Positions 1 to 5,419 of a stretch of 7,396 bases of DNA are shown in pieces. A program made the translations under genes and the position numbers. Below the pieces are notes generated by a model. That model ran no database searches. It saw only the letters and a list, made by a program, of their open reading frames with translations, and had not been told where the DNA came from. The stretch's first letter is position 1, and the number at the start of each line of letters is the position of its first letter. The DNA is from Bacillota bacterium (GTDB taxonomy: Bacteria; Bacillota; Clostridia; Oscillospirales; Acutalibacteraceae), in contig JAEXDU010000153.1 in the NCBI GenBank assembly GCA_023401495.1, forward strand, positions 1-7,396, read 5' to 3'.

Positions 1-27
1 GCCATGCTGTCGGGAGGAATCAGATAA
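1..27 (+). CDS. C-terminal end of a gene upstream of ruvA, probably ruvC (partial)
   Basis: Frame 1 reads A-M-L-S-G-G-I-R and then TAA at 25-27, directly abutting the ruvA ATG at 28. Only eight codons are visible, so the sequence does not identify the protein. RuvC, the Holliday-junction resolvase, is proposed from the common ruvC-ruvA-ruvB gene order. The ruvA ribosome binding site lies inside these codons, so some coding sequence ending here and coupled to ruvA is plausible. It could equally be another gene or chance reading. Confidence 0.4.
   Translation, partial: AMLSGGIR
12..18 (+). promoter_or_regulatory. Ribosome binding site of ruvA
   Basis: GGGAGGA ends 9 nt before the ruvA ATG and lies within the putative upstream reading frame. 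It supports the start at 28 and translational coupling to the preceding gene. Confidence 0.7.
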
Positions 28-627
28 ATGTTTTACAGTGTATCGGGCATCTTAATTCATGCAGAACCAAACCTTGCCGTGGTAGAATGCGGCGGCGTGG
101 GCTTTAAGTGTTTTACCTCCATGAACACGCAGCGCTCTTTGCCGCAGATTGGCGAGAAGGTTCGTCTGTTCACGTACTTGAGCGTGCGAGAAGACGCGCT
201 TGATCTATTCGGATTTTATACGATGACGGAGCTCAATTGCTTTAAAATGCTTACATCTGTCAGCGGAGTGGGCGCGAAGGTGGGCGTTTCGATTTTGTCG
301 GAGCTGTCGCCGGAGCAGGTTGCGCTCGCGGTGGCTTCGGGCGACAGCAAGGCGCTGTCCCGTGCCAGCGGTGTAGGCCCGAAGCTCGCGCAGCGCATCG
401 CGCTGGAGCTCAAGGATAAAGTGAAAAAGATGGGCGTGGCGACGGTTTCTGCCGGAGAAGCGCTGGTGAATCCCGCAATGGGCAACGCGGCGGGCGCGGT
501 CAGCGCGCTGGCGGTGCTGGGCTGGTCGCCCACAGAGGCCGCGCAGATCGTCGGCCGGTTCGACAGCACCCTCCCTGTGGAGGAACTGATCCGGCTGTCG
601 CTGAAATCGATGGGGGGAGGACGATAA
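28..627 (+). CDS. ruvA: Holliday junction branch migration protein RuvA
   Basis: RuvA binds four-way Holliday junctions as a tetramer and loads the RuvB motor for branch migration during recombinational repair. The 199-residue product matches the usual family length of about 200. It has an N-terminal OB-fold domain (about residues 1-63, beginning MFYSVSGIL). Two helix-hairpin-helix DNA-contact motifs follow, SVSGVGAKVG at 77-86 and RASGVGPKLAQRIALEL at 112-128. A linker rich in Ala, Gly and Val (about 135-155) leads to the C-terminal three-helix domain (about 156-199, with ALAVLGWSPTEA) that contacts RuvB. The ATG at 28 is chosen for its ribosome binding site and canonical N-terminus. The stop lies 3 bp before ruvB, so the two are clearly co-transcribed and probably translationally coupled. 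No defect is visible. Confidence 0.97.
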   Translation: MFYSVSGILIHAEPNLAVVECGGVGFKCFTSMNTQRSLPQIGEKVRLFTYLSVREDALDLFGFYTMTELNCFKMLTSVSGVGAKVGVSILSELSPEQVALAVASGDSKALSRASGVGPKLAQRIALELKDKVKKMGVATVSAGEALVNPAMGNAAGAVSALAVLGWSPTEAAQIVGRFDSTLPVEELIRLSLKSMGGGR

Positions 628-630
628 GAC

Positions 631-1689
631 ATGGAATTTTCCTTTGAAAACGAGCTTGATCTGGAAAACCGTGTCGTCGCCCCTGACTATAATCCCGAGG
701 ATGCAGAGGTAGAGAACCCCCTGCGCCCGCGCCAGCTTTCGGAATACATCGGCCAACAGAAGGTCAAGGAAAATCTGGCGGTGTTCATGGAGGCGGCTAA
801 ACAGAGAAAAGAAACGCTCGACCATGTTTTGCTGTACGGCCCGCCAGGCCTTGGCAAGACGACGCTCGCGGGCATTATCGCGAACGAGATGGGTGTGGGG
901 GTGCGCATCACCTCTGGCCCGGCGATCGAGAAGCCGGGCGATCTGGCGGCGATCTTGACGAACCTTTCTCCCGGCGACGTGCTGTTTATCGATGAGATTC
1001 ACCGCCTGTCGCGCAGTGTAGAGGAAATTTTGTACCCGGCGATGGAGGACTTTGCGCTCGATATCATCACCGGCAAGGGGCAGATGGCGGCTTCTTATCA
1101 CCTGCCGCTGCCGCCGTTCACGCTGGTGGGTGCGACAACGCGCGCCGGTCAGCTTTCGGCGCCTTTGCGCGACCGCTTTGGCGTAGTGCTGCGGCTGGAG
1201 CTGTATTCGCCGGAGGAGCTTGCGCAGATCGTCACCCGCAGCGCCGGGATTCTCGGCATCCCCATTGAGCCGGAGGGCGCTCTGGAGCTGGCGTCCCGCT
1301 CCCGCGGCACGCCGCGTATCGCAAACCGCCTGCTGCGCCGTGTGCGCGATTTCGCGCAGGTGATCAGCGACGGGGTCATTACGGTTCAGGCGGCGCGGCG
1401 CGCGCTGGAAAGGCTTGAGGTGGACGAAATCGGCCTTGACGCGAACGACCGCCGCATGCTGCGCACGATGATCGAGTATTACCGGGGCGGCCCGGTCGGG
1501 CTGGATACGCTTGCCGCCGCCATCGGGGAAGAATCCGTTACGCTCGAGGATGTTTACGAGCCTTATCTCATTCAGATCGGCTTTTTGAGCCGCACGCCGC
1601 GCGGGCGCTGTGTGACGCGGTCGGCGTATTTACATTTGGGCCTCACCCCGCCGGAAGATCTGACGGGTGCGCAGCAAAAGCTGTTTTAA
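631..1689 (+). CDS. ruvB: Holliday junction branch migration DNA helicase RuvB
   Basis: RuvB is the AAA+ ATPase ring that pumps DNA through the RuvA-bound Holliday junction. The product has 352 residues, slightly longer than the usual 330-350 because of an acidic N-terminal extension (about residues 1-27, EFSFENELDLEN). Walker A is GPPGLGKTT at 70-78 and Walker B is LFIDEIH at 118-124. Sensor 1 with the arginine-finger segment is GATTRAG at 167-173, and sensor 2 is GTPRIANRLLRRVRDFA at 226-242. The C-terminal winged-helix domain (about 265-340) includes YYRGGPVGLDTLA and IGFLSRTPRGR. The start is supported by GGGGGGAGG at 612-620, which lies at the end of ruvA. The segment after sensor 1 reads GQLSAPLRDRFG where GLLxxPLRDRFG is more common; this is a mild variation. 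All catalytic motifs are intact. Confidence 0.98.
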   Translation: MEFSFENELDLENRVVAPDYNPEDAEVENPLRPRQLSEYIGQQKVKENLAVFMEAAKQRKETLDHVLLYGPPGLGKTTLAGIIANEMGVGVRITSGPAIEKPGDLAAILTNLSPGDVLFIDEIHRLSRSVEEILYPAMEDFALDIITGKGQMAASYHLPLPPFTLVGATTRAGQLSAPLRDRFGVVLRLELYSPEELAQIVTRSAGILGIPIEPEGALELASRSRGTPRIANRLLRRVRDFAQVISDGVITVQAARRALERLEVDEIGLDANDRRMLRTMIEYYRGGPVGLDTLAAAIGEESVTLEDVYEPYLIQIGFLSRTPRGRCVTRSAYLHLGLTPPEDLTGAQQKLF

Positions 1690-1773
1690 CGCGGGGCAAT
1701 GACTAAGATTTGATATGCCTTTTGGAAAGTGGCATTACTATAAAACGATCGAATGATCGATGGGAGACGCAAC
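1690..1773 (+). promoter_or_regulatory. ruvB-glmM intergenic leader with small hairpins and a possible weak promoter
   Basis: This 84 bp gap is the only sizeable break in the ruvA-to-methyltransferase gene train. It is A/T-richer than the flanking genes. One imperfect hairpin spans 1715-1735: ATGC and CTTT pair with AAAG and GCAT, with a TGG loop and a TG bulge. A second has stem CGATC (1746-1750) and GATCG (1755-1759). TTGATA at 1710-1715 resembles a -35 box, and TATAAA at 1739-1744 or TACTAT at 1736-1741 resembles a -10 box. The spacing is 20-23 bp, longer than the sigma-70/SigA optimum of 17, so promoter activity is only a possibility. No T-run marks a terminator. Confidence 0.2.
1762..1766 (+). 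promoter_or_regulatory. Ribosome binding site that sets the glmM start at 1774
   Basis: GGGAG lies 7 nt before the ATG at 1774. It argues against an in-frame ATG at 1753, which has no Shine-Dalgarno sequence and would add MIDGRRN before the family-typical MGRLFGTDG N-terminus. Confidence 0.7.
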
Positions 1774-3126
1774 ATGGGAAGATTGTTTGGAACCGACGGC
1801 GCCAGAGGCGTCGCGAACGCAGATTTAACGTGCGAGCTGGCGATGAATATCGGCCGTGCCGCAGCGATGGTATTGGGCAAGGGCGGCAAGCGCCACCCGA
1901 AAATCCTGATCGGCAAGGACACGCGCATTTCCTCCGACATGCTTGAAAGCGCGCTGGCCGCCGGTCTTTGCAGCATCGGCGCGAATGTGGTGCATCTGGG
2001 CGTAGTGCCTACCCCCACGGTGGCCTATCTGGTGAAGAAGTACGGGGCTGACGCGGGCGTGATGATCTCCGCTTCGCACAATCCCTGCGAATTCAACGGC
2101 ATCAAGATTTTCAGCAGCACCGGCTATAAGCTGCCCGACGCGCTCGAGGAGCAGATTGAGGCGATCGTGCTCGACCACGAGGAGAGGCCTCAGTTCCCCA
2201 CCGGCGGAGAGGTCGGTTCTATTTCCGCCGCACCCCAGGCACTGCGGGATTATATGGATCATGTGAAGAGCACGGTGCCGGAGGGCGCGCTCAAAGGTCT
2301 GCGCGTTGCGCTGGACTGCGCGAACGGCTCCTCTGCGATGACCGCGCAGGCGCTGTTTACCGAGCTGGGCGCGGAGTGCCACATGCTCTCTGACGCGCCG
2401 AACGGCGTGAACATCAACGACAACTGCGGCTCTACCCATATGGAGACGCTGATGGAATACGTGAAAGCGAATCACATGGATGCCGGTCTGGCGTTCGACG
2501 GCGACGCCGACCGCTGTCTTGCCGTGGATGAGCAGGGCCAACTGGTGGACGGCGACTTCCTGATGGCGATCTGCGCACTCGATCTGAAATCGCAGGGCCG
2601 TCTGGCAAAGAGCGCCGCGGTCGGCACGATTATGACGAATATGGGCTTTATCCGCTTCTGCGAAGAAAACGGCATCAAGTTTGCAGCCACAAAGGTGGGC
2701 GACCGCTATGTGCTGGAAGAGATGCTGCAGGAGGGCTATAACTTTGGCGGCGAACAGAGCGGACATATCATTTTCCTCGACCACGCCACCACGGGCGACG
2801 GTCAGATGACCGGCGTGCAGCTGCTGACGATCCTCAACCGCCGCAGGGCGCATCTGTCGAGCCTGGCGACGCTGATGGCCCGTTACCCGCAGGTGATGGT
2901 CAACGTGACCGTCAGCCGCGAGGGCAAGCTGCGCTTTTATACGGATTCCGAGGTCAATGAGGCGATTGAGCGCGCCAAGGCACGTCTGGGCGCCAAAGGC
3001 CGCGTTGTGGTGCGTCCCTCCGGTACAGAGCCGCTGCTGCGCGTGATGATCGAGGGCGAAAATCACGATGAAATCAGCGCGCTGGCGCACGAGGTAGCAG
3101 ATGTGGTGCGCGAGCGCCTGGCATAA
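1774..3126 (+). CDS. glmM: Phosphoglucosamine mutase GlmM
   Basis: GlmM interconverts glucosamine-6-phosphate and glucosamine-1-phosphate, the cytoplasmic step between GlmS and GlmU towards UDP-GlcNAc for peptidoglycan. The 450-residue length is typical. The four family landmarks are present. The N-terminus is MGRLFGTDGARG. The catalytic phosphoserine loop is ISASHNP at 98-104, with S101 the phosphorylated residue. The Mg-binding DGDADR is at 242-247. The sugar loop is GGEQSGH at 325-331 and the phosphate-binding loop RPSGTEP is at 414-420. MGRLFGTDG and the GGEQSGH/DGDADR combination separate GlmM from phosphomannomutases and phosphoglucomutases of the same superfamily. It lies 84 bp after ruvB and 12 bp before the methyltransferase, which it is probably transcribed with. 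Linkage to ruvAB is probably organisational rather than functional. Confidence 0.97.
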   Translation: MGRLFGTDGARGVANADLTCELAMNIGRAAAMVLGKGGKRHPKILIGKDTRISSDMLESALAAGLCSIGANVVHLGVVPTPTVAYLVKKYGADAGVMISASHNPCEFNGIKIFSSTGYKLPDALEEQIEAIVLDHEERPQFPTGGEVGSISAAPQALRDYMDHVKSTVPEGALKGLRVALDCANGSSAMTAQALFTELGAECHMLSDAPNGVNINDNCGSTHMETLMEYVKANHMDAGLAFDGDADRCLAVDEQGQLVDGDFLMAICALDLKSQGRLAKSAAVGTIMTNMGFIRFCEENGIKFAATKVGDRYVLEEMLQEGYNFGGEQSGHIIFLDHATTGDGQMTGVQLLTILNRRRAHLSSLATLMARYPQVMVNVTVSREGKLRFYTDSEVNEAIERAKARLGAKGRVVVRPSGTEPLLRVMIEGENHDEISALAHEVADVVRERLA

Positions 3127-3133
3127 CGGAGGA
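3127..3133 (+). promoter_or_regulatory. Ribosome binding site supporting a TTG start
   Basis: CGGAGGA ends 5 nt before TTG at 3139-3141. This strong site directly after the glmM stop is the reason for choosing the rare TTG initiation codon. No in-frame ATG appears until M45 (3271-3273), inside the conserved region. Confidence 0.7.
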
Positions 3134-3138
3134 TTCAT

Positions 3139-3999
3139 TTGAGAGCTGCAGACTGGAACGATTACGAACTGCTCGATGCTTCCGACGGGGAGCGGCTCGA
3201 GCGCTGGGGCGAGGTTATTCTGATCCGCCCCGACCCACAGATTATCTGGAAGACACCGCGCGAGCACCCGATGTGGAAGCGCGCCCACGCGCGCTACCTG
3301 CGCTCGAACACGGGCGGCGGGCGCTGGGAGGAATACCGCACGGTGCCGGGCATGTGGAAAATCAAATACCGCGAGCTGACGTTTCAGCTCAAGACCATGG
3401 GCTTTAAGCACACCGGAATTTTCCCCGAGCAGGCGGTCAATTGGGATTTTGTCATGAAGAAAATCCGGGAGGCCAACCGGCCGGTAAAGGTGCTGAACCT
3501 GTTCGGCTACACGGGTGCGGCCACTCTGGCGTGCGCGTCGGCCGGTGCGGAGGTGTGTCACGTGGACGCCTCTAAGGGCATGGTAGCATGGGCCAGGGAA
3601 AACGCAGCGGCTTCCGGTCTTTCGGACAAGCCCGTTCGCTGGCTGGTGGACGACTGCGTCAAGTTCGTGCAGCGCGAGCAGCGCCGGGGCAGCACCTACG
3701 ACGGCATCATCATGGACCCGCCCTCCTACGGGCGCGGGCCGGGCGGTGAGGTGTGGAAGCTTGAGGAACAGCTGTACCCGCTGGTGCAGCTCTGCGTGCC
3801 GCTGCTTTCGAAAGACGCCCTGTTTTTTGTTTTGAATTCTTACACTACGGGGCTGTCCCCTTCGGTGATGGCATATTTGCTGGGAACCCTATTGCAGACG
3901 CAGTTCGGCGGCTCTGTTTCGGCGGATGAAATCGGCCTTCCGGTTACACAGAGCGGGCTGGTACTGCCCTGCGGCAACACCGCGATCTGGGCAGGTTAA
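3139..3999 (+). CDS. Class I SAM-dependent methyltransferase (RlmI/COG1092-like), substrate unknown
   Basis: The 286-residue product carries the Rossmann-fold methyltransferase core. Motif I, the SAM-binding glycine loop, is VLNLFGYTG at 118-126. The motif II acidic residue is D143 in VDAS, and D171/D172 in WLVDDCVKF is the probable adenine-contacting motif III. Motif IV is IMDPPSYGRG at 191-200, a DPPxY form often found in methyltransferases acting on nucleobase nitrogen or carbon, including 23S rRNA enzymes such as RlmI and RlmL. The N-terminal 100 residues (DPQIIW, RWEEY, KIKYREL, KHTGIFPEQ) resemble the part preceding the catalytic core in this family. No PUA domain of full-length RlmI is seen. 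An rRNA or other RNA substrate is inferred from family resemblance and not shown by sequence. It starts with TTG, 12 bp after glmM, so it probably shares its transcript. It is soluble, with no signal peptide or membrane span. Confidence 0.85.
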   Translation: MRAADWNDYELLDASDGERLERWGEVILIRPDPQIIWKTPREHPMWKRAHARYLRSNTGGGRWEEYRTVPGMWKIKYRELTFQLKTMGFKHTGIFPEQAVNWDFVMKKIREANRPVKVLNLFGYTGAATLACASAGAEVCHVDASKGMVAWARENAAASGLSDKPVRWLVDDCVKFVQREQRRGSTYDGIIMDPPSYGRGPGGEVWKLEEQLYPLVQLCVPLLSKDALFFVLNSYTTGLSPSVMAYLLGTLLQTQFGGSVSADEIGLPVTQSGLVLPCGNTAIWAG

Positions 4000-4005
4000 A
4001 CCTGC
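3991..4005 (+). repeat. 15-bp palindrome containing the methyltransferase stop codon
   Basis: GCAGGTT-A-AACCTGC is a perfect 7-bp inverted repeat around one central base. It includes the last two sense codons and the TAA stop at 3997-3999. A near-identical palindrome, GCAGGCT-G-AGCCTGC, lies exactly 32 bp later at 4023-4037, in phase with the tandem repeat that follows. A loop of one base would need some opening of the stem in RNA. Confidence 0.75.
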
Positions 4006-4064
4006 ACATGCGTCGCGGAACGGCAGGCTGAGCCTGCACGCGTGTCGCGGGACGGCAAGCAGAG
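4001..4064 (+). repeat. Two tandem 32-bp direct repeats
   Basis: Unit 1 (4001-4032) and unit 2 (4033-4064) align without gaps and differ at 6 of 32 positions by my count. Both follow the pattern CCTGCAC, five variable bases, TCGCGG, then ACGGCA and an AG end. A decayed third copy may start near 4069, where CTGC is followed 13 bp later by CGCGGAAAC. The repeats begin directly after the methyltransferase stop codon. Their function is unknown; candidates are an eroded intergenic repeat family or a protein-binding site. Confidence 0.75.
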
Positions 4065-4132
4065 GAAACTGCCCGTTCTCACGCGGAAACAATCTTGTGG
4101 TAAGCTGCCGAAAGCACCTCTGCGAGCTAATG

Positions 4133-4142
4133 AGAGCGCTCT
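4133..4142. repeat. 10-bp perfect palindrome
   Basis: AGAGCGCTCT is its own reverse complement. Its GCGCTC part can alternatively pair with GAGCGC at 4216-4221, extending the long inverted repeat described next. Confidence 0.6.
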
Positions 4143-4221
4143 GAAAATGCCCGCCGACAGACGGGATTGCTCAGTTTGTTTTTCGATGAAGCTCGGAGAG
4201 TGGGCATTTTCATTGGAGCGC
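4136..4221 (+). terminator. Terminator-like long inverted repeat after the methyltransferase gene
   Basis: GAAAATGCCC (4143-4152) is the exact reverse complement of GGGCATTTTC (4202-4211). A further 6 bp, GCGCTC (4136-4141) with GAGCGC (4216-4221), can extend it across a 1/4-nt internal bulge. The 5' A-run, GC core and 3' T-run fit a bidirectional intrinsic terminator. The 49-nt loop is unusually long, however, and the T-run is only four bases. It holds a smaller CCCG/CGGG pairing followed by GTTTGTTTTT at 4175-4183, which could act as an alternative terminator. It is the best candidate for ending the glmM-methyltransferase transcript. Confidence 0.4.
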
Positions 4222-4299
4222 CTTTACAGTAGCTTTCGTTTGCACAATCAGGGGCCGTTCCCCAAACGGATTCCAAAGGTGTCCTTTGGCGAGCCTTTG

Positions 4300-4327
4300 C
4301 TTACTTTCGCCTCGTAGCGAAAGTAAG
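4300..4327. repeat. Perfect 11-bp stem hairpin
   Basis: CTTACTTTCGC at 4300-4310 pairs exactly with GCGAAAGTAAG at 4317-4327 around the loop CTCGTA. It is the strongest simple hairpin in the window. No T-run follows, so it is not a typical intrinsic terminator on the + strand. Confidence 0.8.
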
Positions 4328-4353
4328 TGCCCGCCCCGGCACGAGGGGCAAGC
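4320..4353. repeat. Direct repeat copy 1 (AAAGTAAgTGCCCGCCCC module)
   Basis: This 34-nt copy runs from AAAGTAAG to GGGGCAAGC and contains the hairpin GCCCC (4333-4337) and GGGGC (4345-4349). It matches copy 2 at 4421-4453 except for one base in the first ten and differences in the hairpin loop. Each copy begins at the 3' arm of an A/T-rich hairpin. Confidence 0.8.
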
Positions 4354-4420
4354 CCGCGCAAGCGGAAATCCCACACGGGGGACACCCGCTGAAAACTTGT
4401 GCTTTTATACTAAAAGATGA

Positions 4421-4453
4421 AAAGTAAATGCCCGCCCCGAACAAGGGGCAAGC
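4421..4453. repeat. Direct repeat copy 2 (AAAGTAAaTGCCCGCCCC module)
   Basis: This 33-nt copy lies 101 bp after copy 1. It has the same GCCCC (4434-4438) and GGGGC (4445-4449) stem, with loop GAACAA in place of GGCACGA. Sequence change confined mainly to the loop, with the stem intact, hints that the fold matters. It is preceded by the hairpin CTTTTA/TAAAAG at 4402-4416, matching the layout of copy 1. Confidence 0.8.
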
Positions 4454-4473
4454 TAAGAAATTTATGGCGAGAA

Positions 4474-4492
4474 AAGAAGGCGTATCCTTCTT
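4474..4492 (+). repeat. Hairpin directly upstream of the ecfA1 ribosome binding site
   Basis: AAGAAGG (4474-4480) pairs with CCTTCTT (4486-4492) around the loop CGTAT. It ends 3 nt before the GGAG of ecfA1 (4496-4499, 5 nt from the ATG). The AAGAAGG arm also resembles a weak Shine-Dalgarno sequence. It could influence translation start, protect a processed 5' end, or simply be chance. Confidence 0.6.
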
Positions 4493-4504
4493 AATGGAGC
4501 AACT

Positions 4505-5353
4505 ATGGAATATCTCAAGGCGGAACATGTGTCGTTTTTTTACGATGCGGCGGAAGAAGAGGAACAGGCGCAGCAGGTGCTGCGCGACGTTTCCATGAAA
4601 ATCAGGAAGGGCGAGTTCGTCGCCCTTTTGGGGCACAACGGTTCTGGAAAATCCACCATGGCCAAGCACTTTAACGCCATGCTGCTGCCCAGCGGCGGGC
4701 GGGTGTATGTGGATGGAATGGACACGATGGACGAAAACCTGAAATACGAAATCCGCCGGCGCGTGGGGCTGGTGCTGCAAAATCCCGACAATCAGCTGGT
4801 GGCCAGCATTGTGGAGGAGGATGTGGCGTTCGGGCCGGAAAATCTGGGCATCCCCCCGGCGGAAATCCGCCAGCGGGTGGACGCGGCGCTCGAAGCCGTG
4901 GGAATGTCGGAATACGCTTCGCATTCCGCGCACAAGCTCTCCGGCGGGCAGAAGCAGCGCGTCGCCATCGCGGGCATCATCGCGATGCAGCCCGACTGCA
5001 TTGTGCTCGACGAGCCGACCGCCATGCTCGACCCCCGCGGCCGCACAGAGGTCATGGAGACCATCCGCCGGTTAAACCGTGAGCGCGGTATCACGGTGGT
5101 GCTCATCACTCATTACATGGACGAGGCCGTGCAGGCTGACCGGGTGGTCGTGATGGACAGCGGCGAAATCCTGCTGGAGGGCGCGCCACGCGAGGTGTTC
5201 TCTCATGTGGAGCTGCTGCGGCAGCACAGCCTGGACGTACCGCAGGCCACGGAGCTGCTGTACCGGCTGGGTAAGGCCGGCTGTACCGTGCCTGAGGGTG
5301 TCTTGAACGAAGAGGAATGTGTGGCCGCCCTGGAGCTGCTGCTGAACGAATAA
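4505..5353 (+). CDS. ecfA1: Energy-coupling factor transporter ATPase EcfA1
   Basis: EcfA1 is one of the two nucleotide-binding subunits that drive ECF vitamin and metal uptake with EcfA2 and EcfT at the inner face of the membrane. The 282 residues show a full ABC ATPase. Walker A is GHNGSGKST at 43-51, the Q-loop is Q92 in LQNPDNQ, and the signature is LSGGQKQRVA at 145-154. Walker B with D-loop is IVLDEPTAMLD at 166-176, and the switch His is H203 in LITHYMDEA. The C-terminal extension after about 230, rich in Leu and Glu, is typical of Ecf ATPases. An acidic run DAAEEEEQAQQ (14-24) sits in the first beta-strand loop, a position that varies in this family. The start is supported by GGAG at 4496-4499. 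The assignment as A1 rests on order (first in ecfA1-ecfA2-ecfT-truA) and the NPDNQ motif. Confidence 0.95.
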   Translation: MEYLKAEHVSFFYDAAEEEEQAQQVLRDVSMKIRKGEFVALLGHNGSGKSTMAKHFNAMLLPSGGRVYVDGMDTMDENLKYEIRRRVGLVLQNPDNQLVASIVEEDVAFGPENLGIPPAEIRQRVDAALEAVGMSEYASHSAHKLSGGQKQRVAIAGIIAMQPDCIVLDEPTAMLDPRGRTEVMETIRRLNRERGITVVLITHYMDEAVQADRVVVMDSGEILLEGAPREVFSHVELLRQHSLDVPQATELLYRLGKAGCTVPEGVLNEEECVAALELLLNE

Positions 5354-5419
5354 ACTTTTTGCACCGCATAGGGTGATGCAGGAAATTCGTTGATCCGCGA
5401 AACGGAGGAACAAAACGGC
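5354..5419 (+). promoter_or_regulatory. ecfA1-ecfA2 spacer with the ecfA2 ribosome binding site
   Basis: This 66 bp spacer is wider than the other junctions in the operon. GGAGGA at 5404-5409 is the ribosome binding site and favours ATG at 5420 over TTG at 5390, which has only weak purine sequence upstream. A weak stem, CACC with GGTG around GCATAG near 5371-5384, is visible. No terminator or promoter is convincing. Confidence 0.45.

Larger units (their letters stand above)
4251..4453. repeat. Composite hairpin array, probable interspersed intergenic repeat
   Basis: Closely packed inverted repeats fill this stretch. They include GGGG/CCCC at 4251-4263 and CCAAAGG-TGT-CCTTTGG at 4273-4289. 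There is a perfect 11-bp stem at 4300-4327 and GCCCC/GGGGC at 4333-4349. CCGC-GCAA-GCGG at 4354-4365 has a GNRA-type loop. CTTTTA-TAC-TAAAAG lies at 4402-4416, and a second GCCCC/GGGGC stem is at 4434-4449. No open frame explains them. The density of perfect stems and an internal duplication suggest a REP- or MITE-like intergenic element, or a structured RNA. Boundaries are approximate, and no terminal transposase site is recognised. Confidence 0.5.
4000..4504. other. 505-bp intergenic region with no credible gene, rich in repeats and hairpins
   Basis: Short open frames occur here, but none has a ribosome binding site or recognisable protein character, and they run through the inverted repeats. 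In order the region holds tandem 32-bp repeats (4001-4064), a featureless stretch (4065-4132), a 10-bp palindrome and terminator-like inverted repeat (4133-4221), a hairpin array with a duplicated module (about 4251-4453), and a hairpin next to the ecfA1 ribosome binding site (4474-4492). TATACT at 4406-4411 matches a -10 box in 5 of 6 bases. No matching -35 is found 17 bp upstream, and the motif sits inside a hairpin, so a promoter for the ecf operon is not established. Confidence 0.7.

Noticed and set aside
205..1101. A 298-codon - strand open frame opposite ruvA and ruvB
   Set aside because: It has Arg/His-rich antisense composition, no domain, and full overlap with two certain genes.
1753..1773. 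Upstream ATG start for glmM
   Set aside because: It would place seven extra residues before the conserved MGRLFGTDG and has no ribosome binding site. GGGAG is correctly placed for the ATG at 1774.
1825..3561. A 578-codon open frame on the - strand opposite glmM and the methyltransferase
   Set aside because: The product is a His-, Arg- and Ala-rich string with no recognisable domain, as expected from the antisense of GC-rich codons. It crosses two well-supported genes and has no credible ribosome binding site. Its length is striking but explained by high third-position GC.
4001..4064. CRISPR array
   Set aside because: The 32-bp units are directly adjacent with no spacers, there are only two copies with six mismatches, and no cas genes are present.
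3926..4144. A 72-codon + strand open frame overlapping the end of the methyltransferase gene
   Set aside because: It is out of frame with the gene, crosses the tandem repeats and has no ribosome binding site.
4042..4317. A 91-codon + strand open frame in the intergenic region
   Set aside because: It starts at GTG within the tandem repeat, lacks a ribosome binding site, has no recognisable protein character and runs through the inverted repeats to end inside a perfect hairpin.
4383..4411. Promoter of the ecf operon using TATACT as the -10 box
   Set aside because: No -35-like sequence occurs at 16-18 bp spacing, there is no extended -10 TG, and the box lies inside the CTTTTA/TAAAAG hairpin.
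4251..4504. Known riboswitch (cobalamin, TPP, FMN or folate type) upstream of ecfA1
   Set aside because: I could not match the characteristic conserved boxes of these classes. The group II ECF energising module is also not usually under a substrate riboswitch.
4301..4933. A 210-codon - strand open frame spanning the intergenic hairpins and the 5' part of ecfA1
   Set aside because: Most of it is antisense to ecfA1, and the rest translates the inverted repeats. No protein family resemblance is seen.
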